A stretch of DNA of 64,000 nt from Candidatus Omnitrophota bacterium (GTDB lineage Bacteria; Hinthialibacterota; Hinthialibacteria; Hinthialibacterales; JAKPRU01): positions 54,716 to 118,715 of the forward strand of contig JAKQSI010000034.1 in NCBI GenBank assembly GCA_029570205.1, in the 5' to 3' direction. Made by a program: the position numbers and the translations under genes. Shown piece by piece: positions 7,369 to 16,108 of the stretch. Positions within the stretch are counted from its first letter, which is position 1. Every line of letters begins with the position of its first letter. The notes below the pieces were generated by a model, which saw only the letters and a program-made list of their open reading frames with translations, had not been told where the DNA came from and did not search any database.

Positions 7369-9762
7369 TTACGCCTCACGAATCCGCAAATCGTTTTCCG
7401 ACAGGAATGCCAGAAACCGGTCGTTGAAAGCGGCGATTTCCTCTCCGGTCAGTGTCCCATCAGGTTTGTATAGCGAGAATCGGAATGTGTAACTTCGCAC
7501 ATCCGCCATTTCGCCGGTTCCTTCATAGGCGCATACGTAATCTCGACGAAGAATCATCGGATGGGAGAATCGGTTTAAAATATCCTCTAATTCTCCGAAC
7601 GGCCGCTCTTTCGGGAGAAGAATCGAGTAATCTTTTTCGCTGATCGGAAACCGTGGCGGTTCCTGGAACACGGTTTCCACTTTCGGCAGATCGAGAATTG
7701 CCTGCAAGTCGATTTCAAAACAGGCCAATACCATCCCGCGCGGAAAACATGATAATACATCCGCGCTGGGAATACCGACAGAGCCGATGATTCTGTCGCC
7801 GACCTGAATCGACAAGCTGGTCGGCTCATCGAACCAGGGAATCGACTCATCGGATTGGAAGGCTTTCCAGCGGGGTGGCTCAACGCGCGCCGTTTCCAGG
7901 ATAGCCTCCACAATCCCCTTGGCACGGTTAAAGCAGGCTTGGGCGGGGCGCACGGATTTCCGGGCACACAATACACCGGCGAGCATCGGGGTCTCGATGC
8001 GGGAATCTCCTTGCGCAATGTACTTTTTCCCGATTTCAAAAATGTCGACATGATCCGTATGCCGCAGGTTCTGCCGCACCGCGCGCAGCAGGTTCGGCAG
8101 AAGGTGTGTCCGCATACAGGTGTTATTATCGGTACATGGATTCTTGAGGGTCAGGCCGTGGGTGGGTGTGTAGCCCAGTTCCGCAAGCCAATCGTTATCG
8201 AACCATCCATACGTGTAGATTTCCGACATTCCGAAGGTCTGGCTCAGCATAATGCAGAGACGGCGTTCCATTCGCCGCTTTTCGTTGAATGTCCCCTTCT
8301 CCATTTGGATCATGGGCATAGCCGGCTCGATGTTATCGAATCCGAAAATCCGCGCGACCTCTTCGACAATATCCGCCGGAATGGAGATGTCCCGCTCGCT
8401 GCGGTAAAGAGGCACGGTTACCAGAACATCCTCGCCCGATTTTTCCACACCAAATCCCAGGGACCGCAGAATCTCTTCTGCGCGTCCGGGCGGCAGCGGG
8501 CGACCGATCAGACGGTCCACACTGCCGGACTTGAGACGAATTGTGCGGTCTTTGCTGTCCAGTTCCGGAGCCGAGTCGAACAGACAGGAGACCACTTCGG
8601 CTTTCGGGAAAGCGGTCCGGAGAAGAGCCAGGAATCGCTGAACCCCCACTTGTGTGTTGTGATGAGGCTGTCCGCGTCCGAATCGCTGGGCGGCATCGGT
8701 GCGAAGCCCCAGGCGCAGCGAGGTTCTCCGGATCGTGCTTGGATCGAAATTCGCGCTCTCCAGAAAGACGCGGCGGGTTTGTGCAGTGATTTCTGTTTCC
8801 GCGCCACCCATCACCCCGGCAATCGCGATCGGTTTCGTTCCGTCCAGGATCATCAGATCTCCGGGGATCATAGGGCGGGCAACGTTGTCCAGGGTAATGA
8901 ATGCCCCCGCTTCTTTCATCGTGTCGATCCGCACGTTTTTGACGGTGTCCCAATCGAACGCATGAAGCGGTTGGGCCAGTTCGGCCATGACAAAGTTTGT
9001 CAGATCGACCGCCAGATTGATCGGTCGCATCCCAATCTGCAGAAGAACAATCTGAATGGATAATGGAGCCGGAACGGGAGGCAGATTCTCAATCCCGATA
9101 GCGCAATAGCGCGGGCAACGCTGTGTGTCGAGCACTTTTACATCCAAGGCAGGCAAGCCGCTGAAGCGAGCGGTATCGACCAGATCCAGCGGTTTCAGGG
9201 GGACACTGTAAATAGCGGCTAACTCCCGCGCCAGGCCATAATGCCCCCAGAGATCGGGCCGGTGGGTTAATGACTTGTTGTCTACCTCGATCAGCCAGTC
9301 CAGCGGTGCGCAGTATTTTTCCAAAGGATCGCCGGGCCGGGCATCCTCGCCCAAATCGAAGATGAAATCGTCGTATCCGCCAAGACCGATCTCAGCCGGA
9401 GAAACCAGCATTCCCTCGCTTTTCTCACCGGCCATTATGGTTGTTTGGAGAACGGTTCCATTGGCGGTTTTTGCGCCGGGGAGGGCAAACAGGGACAGCA
9501 TTCCCTCGCGGATATTGGGAGCGCCGCAAACGGTTTGAAAGATTTTCGCTCCCGTATCCACCTCAACGATTCTCAAGTGATCCGAGTCCGGCATGGGACC
9601 GGATCGCAGGATGCGGGCCACCACCACGTTCTCCACGCATCGCCGGACCTGCTCGACACCTTCCACCTCACAGGTGGCCATGGTCAACCGCAGGGCGATT
9701 TCCCGGGGCGACTGCTCCGGGATGGAGACATATTCTCGAAGCCAATTCAACGAATAATACAC
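7369..9762 (-). CDS. pheT: Phenylalanyl-tRNA synthetase beta subunit
   Basis: 797 residues, the normal length for bacterial PheT. The domain order is intact. It starts with MYYSLNWLREYVSIPEQSP, followed by the EMAP-like tRNA-binding fold (VARILRSGPMPDSDHLRIVEV), the B3/B4 editing region (LADLTNF-like segment VDLTNFVMAELAQPLHAFD), the B5 domain and the ferredoxin-fold anticodon-binding tail. It pairs with PheS as an alpha2beta2 enzyme that charges tRNA-Phe. The start is GTG at 9762 with AGGAGG about 12 bases upstream. It lies 28 bases after pheS on the same strand. Confidence 0.96.
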   Translation of the reverse strand: MYYSLNWLREYVSIPEQSPREIALRLTMATCEVEGVEQVRRCVENVVVARILRSGPMPDSDHLRIVEVDTGAKIFQTVCGAPNIREGMLSLFALPGAKTANGTVLQTTIMAGEKSEGMLVSPAEIGLGGYDDFIFDLGEDARPGDPLEKYCAPLDWLIEVDNKSLTHRPDLWGHYGLARELAAIYSVPLKPLDLVDTARFSGLPALDVKVLDTQRCPRYCAIGIENLPPVPAPLSIQIVLLQIGMRPINLAVDLTNFVMAELAQPLHAFDWDTVKNVRIDTMKEAGAFITLDNVARPMIPGDLMILDGTKPIAIAGVMGGAETEITAQTRRVFLESANFDPSTIRRTSLRLGLRTDAAQRFGRGQPHHNTQVGVQRFLALLRTAFPKAEVVSCLFDSAPELDSKDRTIRLKSGSVDRLIGRPLPPGRAEEILRSLGFGVEKSGEDVLVTVPLYRSERDISIPADIVEEVARIFGFDNIEPAMPMIQMEKGTFNEKRRMERRLCIMLSQTFGMSEIYTYGWFDNDWLAELGYTPTHGLTLKNPCTDNNTCMRTHLLPNLLRAVRQNLRHTDHVDIFEIGKKYIAQGDSRIETPMLAGVLCARKSVRPAQACFNRAKGIVEAILETARVEPPRWKAFQSDESIPWFDEPTSLSIQVGDRIIGSVGIPSADVLSCFPRGMVLACFEIDLQAILDLPKVETVFQEPPRFPISEKDYSILLPKERPFGELEDILNRFSHPMILRRDYVCAYEGTGEMADVRSYTFRFSLYKPDGTLTGEEIAAFNDRFLAFLSENDLRIREA

Positions 9763-9790
9763 GGGTTCCTGTTCCTCCTGATTCCTTCTT

Positions 9791-10819
9791 TCACAGGCTC
9801 GGTGGGAATTGTTTCATCACACGCAAGTCGCCGGAGTTCAACACACGAATATCGGAAATGCCGTACCGCATCATTACCAGGCGGGTGAGTCCGAGACCGA
9901 ACGCGAAACCGGTCCACTCATCGGGGTCGATTCCGCCGAACCGAAGCACGTTTGGGTGTATCATTCCACAGGGTAACAGTTCCACCCAGCCGGAATGCTT
10001 GCAGGTCGAGCAACCGGGGCCGCCGCAGATCAGGCACTGAACATCTAATTCGAATCCCGGCTCGACGAACGGAAAATAGCCGGGCCGAAGCCGAACGGTG
10101 ATATCCCGCCCGAATACACGCGACAGGAGGCCTTTCATTACGCCGATCAAATTCGCTACGGTCACGTTTCGATCTACCATCAACCCTTCCAATTGATGGA
10201 ATGTATTCTCATGGCTTGCGTCGATCGTTTCGTATCGGAAACACCTTCCGGGGAAAATAAAACGGAACGGGGGCTTGACCTGCTCCATCATGCGAACCTG
10301 GCAGGCGGAGGTGTGGGTGCGAAGGATCATGCCGTTATGGAGCCAGAAAGTGTCCTGCATTTCGCGCGCGGGGTGATCCTCCGGGATGTTCAGGGCAACG
10401 AAGTTGTAATAATCCGTCTCGATCTCAAATCCCTCTGCGACCCGGAATCCGAGAGATTCAAAGATATCTTCGATGAACGACTGAACGATGGTCAGCGGGT
10501 GGAGCGATCCCCGCGCGGGTCGGTCCCCGGGAAGCGTGATATCTACCTCGCGGATTTGGGACCGGCGCTCGGTTCGCTCCAGATCCGCCGCGCGTTTCTC
10601 GATAGCCTCTTCCATCGCGACTTTGGTGTCATTGAACGAAACGCCGAACTCTTTGCGCTCTTCCGGGGAAGCGGTTTGAAAGGAGAATCTTTTGCGGCTT
10701 TCCGCCAGGAGACCTTTCCGACTCAGGAAACGAGTCCGTACCGCCTCCAGGTCCTGAAGGTTTCGAACTTGTGCCAGAGAAGTATGAAACTCAGTCAGCA
10801 AACGGTCGAATCGATCCAT
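9791..10819 (-). CDS. pheS: Phenylalanyl-tRNA synthetase alpha subunit
   Basis: 342 residues, typical of PheS. The N-terminal coiled coil is followed by the class II catalytic core. Motif 2 is seen around RCFRYETIDASHENTFHQLE, the substrate region around NFVALNIPEDHPAREMQDTF, and motif 3 in the glycine-rich FAFGLGLTRLVMMRYGI. It catalyses Phe activation and transfer to tRNA with PheT. The ATG at 10819 has GGAAGGA seven bases upstream. I looked for a T-box or attenuator in the 167-base gap upstream and did not see one. Confidence 0.96.
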   Translation of the reverse strand: MDRFDRLLTEFHTSLAQVRNLQDLEAVRTRFLSRKGLLAESRKRFSFQTASPEERKEFGVSFNDTKVAMEEAIEKRAADLERTERRSQIREVDITLPGDRPARGSLHPLTIVQSFIEDIFESLGFRVAEGFEIETDYYNFVALNIPEDHPAREMQDTFWLHNGMILRTHTSACQVRMMEQVKPPFRFIFPGRCFRYETIDASHENTFHQLEGLMVDRNVTVANLIGVMKGLLSRVFGRDITVRLRPGYFPFVEPGFELDVQCLICGGPGCSTCKHSGWVELLPCGMIHPNVLRFGGIDPDEWTGFAFGLGLTRLVMMRYGISDIRVLNSGDLRVMKQFPPSL

Positions 10820-10986
10820 AACGCTGTCCTTCCCGATATACCGTGGGTACTCTTGGAGAGAAAAGATTATCTTGCGGGGAAAAGGCCGATTTCCTCAAGG
10901 GACCCGTACCTTTCCGCATAATGGGACTTTGCCATCCCGGCCAAATGACGGAAGATACACACAGGATGAATTGAAAGGAAGTTAAG

Positions 10987-11397
10987 ATGAATCAGCAGGG
11001 GGTCTTTCCCGCTGTCACCGAAATCCTGCCGGACATCGCGGAATTGGTAACCGCTGCTGCCCGATCCTGCGGGATGATCGATGCCCACGTGGCGCAATTG
11101 GAGCTGGCGGTGGATGAGGCCTGTACAAATATCATCCAGTACGCGTATGCGGGCCGCGATGGGGGGAAAATAGAAATCCTGTGCGAAGACGATCGGGAAG
11201 ATTTTCTTGTTGCCATCCGGGATAATGGGGTTCCATTTGACCAGACACAACCAACCGAGCCGGACCTGGATTCGCCCATCGAGGAGCGTCAGATCGGCGG
11301 TCTCGGACGGTTTTTTATGCGAAAATGTGTCGATGATCTGACCTATCTGCGGGAAAACGACCACAATGTGCTGATCTTACGCAAGAGAATCCGGTGA
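10987..11397 (+). CDS. RsbW/SpoIIAB-like anti-sigma serine kinase
   Basis: 136 residues of a GHKL ATPase domain. The N box is ELAVDEACTNIIQYAY, G1 is IRDNGVPFD and G2 is GGLGRFFM. Such proteins bind a sigma factor or other regulator and phosphorylate a STAS-domain antagonist (partner switching). No sigma factor or phosphatase is adjacent. A STAS protein that could be its antagonist lies at 39398-39733, but a link is only a guess. AAAGGAAG lies just upstream of the ATG. A strong hairpin at 11419-11452 ends the gene. Confidence 0.85.
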   Translation: MNQQGVFPAVTEILPDIAELVTAAARSCGMIDAHVAQLELAVDEACTNIIQYAYAGRDGGKIEILCEDDREDFLVAIRDNGVPFDQTQPTEPDLDSPIEERQIGGLGRFFMRKCVDDLTYLRENDHNVLILRKRIR

Positions 11398-11418
11398 CTG
11401 CGATTGATCTTCCATTAA

Positions 11419-11452
11419 AGAAACCGGGTAGCCTTCAAGCCACCCGGTTTCT
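11419..11452. terminator. Bidirectional hairpin terminator between convergent genes
   Basis: Perfect 11-base arms (AGAAACCGGGT and ACCCGGTTTCT) enclose a 12-base loop. The element sits 22 bases after the anti-sigma kinase stop and 40 bases beyond the end of the opposing DUF3748 gene, so it can serve both. There is no long T-run on either side. Confidence 0.75.
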
Positions 11453-11491
11453 CGTTGGGTAAGTATCGAATTCATCTTTAGAGATTTCATG

Positions 11492-12943
11492 TCAATCCGG
11501 CAGGCCATCTCGGTTTGAGTCCGGGAAATCCATCACAAAGATCTGTTTCCAGGGGTTTCCGTTCTTGTCGGGCATTGTCCGGCCGAACGCAATCAGGTTG
11601 CCTTTGCGAGACCAGACAAAATCGAACGCCTCCGGCTCTCCCGCCTCGGTCAGCGGAATCGCTTTTCCGAAACCATCGCCGGGAACCGCATTGACTACAA
11701 TCAGTTGGCCCTTCTTATTCACGGTCAGGAAGCTGTTTCCCGACGGATGCCATCGAGCAGAAAGCGTCACTCCATCCGGCTCAAAGGTAGCCTGATGAGG
11801 CTCGCCGCCCAGGGGAGAGATCAGGAAAACCTGTGGGATACCGCTCTCATCGGCCATGATGAAAGAAAGTTGGGAGCCATCCGGGGAGGAGCGAACAACC
11901 CCTTGCGCACCCGGAATCTTCTTCTCTGTGCTGAAAGTCAGTCGGCGCTGCACGGTTCCGGCGGGCGGCTGAGGAAACGAATCTTCCGTTCCTTCAAGCG
12001 GCCCCCAGGCTCCCGGTTTCGTCAGGTCGGCGGGAATATCCACAATAAATACCTCTTCTACTTCCCGGCCGTTCTTGTCCTTTACCCTGCCGAGAAACGC
12101 GCGGGCTAACTGCCGTTTCCCATCGGCCCGCTGATACCCATGCGTGCCGACCCAGCTGTCGCCGGCGGCCTGGTTGATTTCATCGCTTCCGGGTTTCGGA
12201 TCGGGTGTCACGCGGACAACCAGCACGCTCCATCCTTCGCCGTCGTGGTTCTCACCTTTCGGGTCCCTGTCCGTTTTCACCGGCTTGCCAAGCTGGGTTA
12301 CACCGATGGTTCGGAGGTCTTTGCCGAGGGCGTGCATGATTTGATCGTTGTACGTATAGCCGACCCATTTCCCGGTCGCGTCCGGTTCATGCCGGTGGGT
12401 TCCACCGCGCAGCGCGCCCGGAGTAAACGGGGGAGTCACATCCCGCGCATCCATGATCCATGTTTTGCCGGAACCGTCTCCCGCCGCCACACGCCCGAAT
12501 CGTCGGTGCTTCTCGTATTTCAAGCCCAGGGAGGTCAGTTTACCACAGATAAACATCCCCTCATCGGCCACCGGCGAATAGCTGACTGCACCCATTCCCG
12601 GCCCGAAATCCTGCCTGGGATTTTCCGCCTCGTAGAGGACCGTGATTTTGCCGGTCTCAATGTCCACTTTCTCAATGGTCCGGCCGTTGGCGATGTTGCC
12701 GTCCGGGGGACGGGTGTCAAAGCAGAGAAAGCGGTCGTCCGGAGAAAAATTGTCGTTGTTGTCCAGGCAATGATTTTTGGAATCGAAAGTCAGCTGGCGG
12801 ACGGTTCCCCCTGTGGCACAAACCGTGGCAGCAACTCCGATTCCCAGGGATAGGGTCAAGCAGGCGACTCCGCTCATAATCAATAAAACACTCCTTGGTT
12901 TTGAGTTATGGTCTCGAATGTCGAGTATCGCAAATCTTTTCAC
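11492..12943 (-). CDS. DUF3748-type secreted beta-propeller protein
   Basis: About 483 residues resembling the YidR/DUF3748 family of TolB-like propellers. Near the N-terminus are NDNFSPDDRFLCFDTRPPDG and RTIEKVDIETGKITVLYEA; later come PD40-type repeats such as VVRSSPDGSQLSFIMADESG and LSARWHPSGNSFLTV. The function of this family is unknown; the fold suggests ligand binding outside the cytoplasm. Two starts are plausible. The GTG at 12943 lies four bases after GGAGG. A TTG about 60 bases downstream follows AAGGAG and gives a cleaner signal peptide (SGVACLTLSLGIGVAATVCA). It ends PDSNRDGLPD, and a hairpin at 11419-11452 follows. Confidence 0.72.
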   Translation of the reverse strand: MKRFAILDIRDHNSKPRSVLLIMSGVACLTLSLGIGVAATVCATGGTVRQLTFDSKNHCLDNNDNFSPDDRFLCFDTRPPDGNIANGRTIEKVDIETGKITVLYEAENPRQDFGPGMGAVSYSPVADEGMFICGKLTSLGLKYEKHRRFGRVAAGDGSGKTWIMDARDVTPPFTPGALRGGTHRHEPDATGKWVGYTYNDQIMHALGKDLRTIGVTQLGKPVKTDRDPKGENHDGEGWSVLVVRVTPDPKPGSDEINQAAGDSWVGTHGYQRADGKRQLARAFLGRVKDKNGREVEEVFIVDIPADLTKPGAWGPLEGTEDSFPQPPAGTVQRRLTFSTEKKIPGAQGVVRSSPDGSQLSFIMADESGIPQVFLISPLGGEPHQATFEPDGVTLSARWHPSGNSFLTVNKKGQLIVVNAVPGDGFGKAIPLTEAGEPEAFDFVWSRKGNLIAFGRTMPDKNGNPWKQIFVMDFPDSNRDGLPD

Positions 12944-13407
12944 AGAGCCTCCGAAAACCGGGAACCTGTGCAGCTCTTTTCCTCCTCTTCCTCCGGGAGC
13001 GCAAGCGTGAAGATAAGGGCGGTGTCAACCTGTCCGCTTCTTCCATCTGAAATGTGCGTTGACGCGGGGATTTCCGCAGCAGGCATGAGATATGAAACCA
13101 GAGTCTCATGGTTTTTTCCAGGCTAAGCAGCGGACGAACGGCATACCGGACCGTGTGGAACATGGCTCTTCCCGCCACAGGCAGCAACTGTCTTGTTCCG
13201 CAGAGCGGGAAGGGGGCTATGACTACACGGTCTGTGAGCGAGAGGAAAAAGGGGGATGCGGGATTCTGGATCAGAGGATATCATACGGCCCTTTGCGGGG
13301 TGGGATGGAATGCTATCTTTTGCGGAAACGATATCCCGGAAAGCGTTCTTTCAGGTGATTGTGCGAGGAGAGAGGTCGGTTGTGATTGCCGGACGACTCC
13401 GCCGAGT
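12944..13407. other. 464-base gap between divergent genes
   Basis: Open reading exists on both strands, but no stretch looks like a conserved protein. It should contain the promoters of the DUF3748 gene and of the DUF624-like gene. A purine-rich GAGGAGAGAGG (13365-13375) resembles a ribosome site but has no in-frame start at a useful distance. I see no RNA gene or repeat. Confidence 0.4.
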
Positions 13408-14073
13408 ATGTTCCTGTGCGCGATGCAGGACAGTTTCAGGCCGCGAACTTTGCATCTTCTGCGTGTGACGTGGTTTCATTTTTACGATGACTTGGGCAGG
13501 AATCTCCTGGTGAATTTCCTTGCAGTGACGGCTTTTTTTGTGCCGTTGCCGATTCTGGGGATTCCGGTGTCTATCTGCGCGATTTGTGCGTATGCGAACA
13601 GCCTGGTTCGGTTCGAAGACCCCCCGGCGAGCCGGTTCATTACGGAATATCGGCGGTATTTCCGGCGGGGATTGGGATATGGCTGGTCTTACCTGGCGGT
13701 GTGTGTGCCGCTCGGATTCAGTTTCGGTTTTTATCTTCATCACAACAAAGAATGGGGGCTGTGGGGATACCTGCTTGCGGGGATCTGTTTCTGGTCGCTG
13801 GTGTTCTATCTTGCGATGGGATTTTATTTTTTCCCCCTGCTGGTCCATCAACGGGAGGGATTCCTCCTCATGATGAAACGGTCGGCGCTCGCGGTTTTGC
13901 TCGGACCGGGGTATGTTTGGATCGGAATGAGTGTCTGGTTATTGTGGGTGGCGATATGTTGTATTTTTCCACCGTTGTTGCTTATTGTTCCGGTCATCTG
14001 GGCGGCGATCACGGCGAATGCGGCGCTTTTGCTGCTGTTGAATGAATATCGCGATGAGGTTCCCGACGTATGA
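13408..14073 (+). CDS. DUF624-like integral membrane protein
   Basis: About 221 residues from the ATG at 13408; the frame continues open upstream to 13108 but that part is arginine/cysteine rich and unlike a protein start. Five to six transmembrane segments are visible, beginning TLHLLRVTWFHFYDDLGRNL, a pattern seen in YesL/DUF624 proteins, which are often near carbohydrate-uptake genes. Its stop overlaps the start of the BatA-like gene by four bases (ATGA), so the two are translationally coupled. No good ribosome site is seen, so the start may be wrong. Confidence 0.6.
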   Translation: MFLCAMQDSFRPRTLHLLRVTWFHFYDDLGRNLLVNFLAVTAFFVPLPILGIPVSICAICAYANSLVRFEDPPASRFITEYRRYFRRGLGYGWSYLAVCVPLGFSFGFYLHHNKEWGLWGYLLAGICFWSLVFYLAMGFYFFPLLVHQREGFLLMMKRSALAVLLGPGYVWIGMSVWLLWVAICCIFPPLLLIVPVIWAAITANAALLLLLNEYRDEVPDV

Positions 14074-15959
14074 TTGTTTTTGCATCTCCGGCTTTCTTGT
14101 GGGGCCTTGCAGCATCCATTCTGCCGTGGATTCTCCGTCGGCGTCTGCCGAGAGAGATTCCGAGAGTCCCGTTTGCATTTATCTCTTTTTTGCGTGAGGT
14201 GGAGGCGCAGGAGTTTATCAGTCCGCGGTTGCAGGAATGGCTGCTGTTGCTGTTGCGGATACTGATCGTGGTCGGGCTGGTGATGGCGGCGGCGGACCCG
14301 GTGTGGGTTTCCAGCGGGTGGGGAGAAACGCGGGAACAACTGCGGGTGATGTTGGATACTCGTTCGGGAGAGGAAGCAGTTCTTTTGTTGGATCAATCGG
14401 CGAGTATGCGGTATACGGGGGGGGAGATTTCATCATGGCAGGCGGCGGTCGATCAGGCCCGGCGGGTTCTTCAGTCGGATTTCGGGCGCTCCTGGGCGTT
14501 AGGGTTCTGGAGCGACACAAATGGCGGCTCCATTTCTCTGCGGGATCGTCTGCATCGCGGTAATGTGTCGGACCTGGCGCGAATTCTGGATGAATCGAGT
14601 CCTGTCGAAGGACCGTCGCATTTTCGTGCTTTATTGGAGGAGATTTCGCGGGATCCGGGACTGTCGCCGGTGGTCTTGATTACGGACCATCAGGCTTCAG
14701 GGTGGAGAGACCTGCTTGATACGCCGCCGAGCGGGGAGTTCGGAGCGCCGCCGCTCTGGGTGATCACGGTAGGAGAACGTCCGACACAGGCTGTCTGGGT
14801 AGAGATCGCCTCCATGTCGAGCGTTCCCTGGGCGGCAGGATTTGATGAGGAAATCCAGGTAACGATACACCAGTGGGGCGATGTGAAATTCGGGAATCCG
14901 GTTCTCCGGCTGATTTTGGATGATGCGGAACCGGTTGAGCTTGCGGAGGTTCCGTGTCCGTTGGATGGCACACCGATGGAGGGGGTTGTGAAAGATGTTT
15001 CATTGCGGATGAATGTCCGGTTAGGCGGAGCGGTCGGCGAGAGGGATGTCATTCGGGTTGCGCTGGAGTTGGTGGGGGATCAGGGGGGTTCTCCGCTGAG
15101 TTGGATTACCGGTGAGATTCCGGTACTTTCCGGCAGAAAAGTGTATTTCATCGGGGATACCGCCGCGGTGGAGGCGGTGCGTGGATGCCTGGAAACGGAT
15201 GGGGTGGCGCGTGCATTTGATCCCGTCTCGGCACCGGGTGTGGATGGGATTCCGACGGATGGATTGCTGGTGACGGCGCTTTCGGCGGTGCAGGCGCAAA
15301 TCCCGCAATGCGCGGCGTGGGTTCGGCAGGGGGGCAACTGTCTGTTATTGCTGGATGCGAATCCGGAGCAGGTCGGCGCAGATTTGCTTCTTAAATGGCA
15401 GTCTCTCGATGGGAATGCCGTTCAACAGGATGCCGCGTTCGAGACGGGCGGCCGGTTGGGGGAGATTCTATCCGATTGGCCGGAGGGCGCCTGGCGGGAA
15501 TGGCAATCCCCGGTGGGGGGGTATTCTCCATCGGCGAATGCGATTGCATTTTTTGGCGCGCGGGAGGGACCCCGGACGGATCGGCTCGGCACAATAGACC
15601 AGGGGCTGGGAAAAATAATTTACATAAATATCGGGCAGGGAACCGGGGCAAGAGTTTTGCGCAGCCCGATCTTTCCTTCGGTTGTGCTGGAGTCCATGAA
15701 ATTTCTGGCGAAGCGGCAGGACTCCGAATCATGGTTGCGCGCCGGGCCAAATCCGGAAGGAGACCTTCGCCCACTCACTGATGAGGAACGACAGAAACTG
15801 GAGCAGACGGGGTTTGTTCGATTTTTCTCGGCGGAGGAGCTGGAACAGCCGGGGTCCGTTTTGGCCGCCCCGGTACCGCTTCGTTCGCAGGTTCTGGGGA
15901 TTGTTATTTTGCTGGGGCTGATCGAGCTCTGGCTGGCGAATCGTGGTGTTTCTTCGTGA
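14070..15959 (+). CDS. BatA-like VWA-domain membrane protein
   Basis: 629 residues. The N-terminus (FASPAFLWGLAASILPWILR ... EWLLLLLRILIVVGLVMAAA) is the two-helix BatA/aerotolerance-regulator N-terminal domain. A von Willebrand A domain follows with an intact MIDAS start, LLLDQSASMRYT (DxSxS). The central part (about 350-560) resembles a glutamine-amidotransferase-like fold that senses or binds without obvious catalytic residues. A final transmembrane helix (VLGIVILLGLIELWLANRG) closes the protein. Such proteins usually follow a MoxR ATPase and a DUF58 protein in stress or envelope operons, but neither is present here. It is coupled by ATGA to the upstream DUF624-like gene. Confidence 0.8.
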   Translation: MIVFASPAFLWGLAASILPWILRRRLPREIPRVPFAFISFLREVEAQEFISPRLQEWLLLLLRILIVVGLVMAAADPVWVSSGWGETREQLRVMLDTRSGEEAVLLLDQSASMRYTGGEISSWQAAVDQARRVLQSDFGRSWALGFWSDTNGGSISLRDRLHRGNVSDLARILDESSPVEGPSHFRALLEEISRDPGLSPVVLITDHQASGWRDLLDTPPSGEFGAPPLWVITVGERPTQAVWVEIASMSSVPWAAGFDEEIQVTIHQWGDVKFGNPVLRLILDDAEPVELAEVPCPLDGTPMEGVVKDVSLRMNVRLGGAVGERDVIRVALELVGDQGGSPLSWITGEIPVLSGRKVYFIGDTAAVEAVRGCLETDGVARAFDPVSAPGVDGIPTDGLLVTALSAVQAQIPQCAAWVRQGGNCLLLLDANPEQVGADLLLKWQSLDGNAVQQDAAFETGGRLGEILSDWPEGAWREWQSPVGGYSPSANAIAFFGAREGPRTDRLGTIDQGLGKIIYINIGQGTGARVLRSPIFPSVVLESMKFLAKRQDSESWLRAGPNPEGDLRPLTDEERQKLEQTGFVRFFSAEELEQPGSVLAAPVPLRSQVLGIVILLGLIELWLANRGVSS

Positions 15960-15989
15960 AGATCCTCTTGCGCCGGAAGTCGGGTGATG

Positions 15990-16066
15990 ATAGAAATGAG
16001 GAGGATTCAGGTGAGGGCAGGAATCGCCCCACTTCGTATCTCCCCCGCTCTTTGGGGAGAAGTTCT
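15990..16066. repeat. REP-like C/T-rich hairpin element, copy 1 (reverse orientation)
   Basis: On the minus strand this reads a CTTCTCCCC ... GGGGGAGA hairpin followed by CCCTCACC. Seven-base arms (TCTCCCC/GGGGAGA) enclose a seven-base loop. The same layout, a short C/T-rich palindrome with a nearby GGTGAGG in one orientation, recurs at 41981-42028 and 53087-53130. It overlaps the untranslated lead of the dockerin-like gene. Confidence 0.5.
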
Positions 16067-16108
16067 TTGGGCACATTTGAGATTACCAGGACAGTTTTTA
16101 CGGGTCGG

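Noticed and set aside
13108..13407. Upstream 100-codon extension of the DUF624-like gene
   Set aside because: Arg/Cys-rich and unlike a membrane protein start; no ribosome site at the first ATG.
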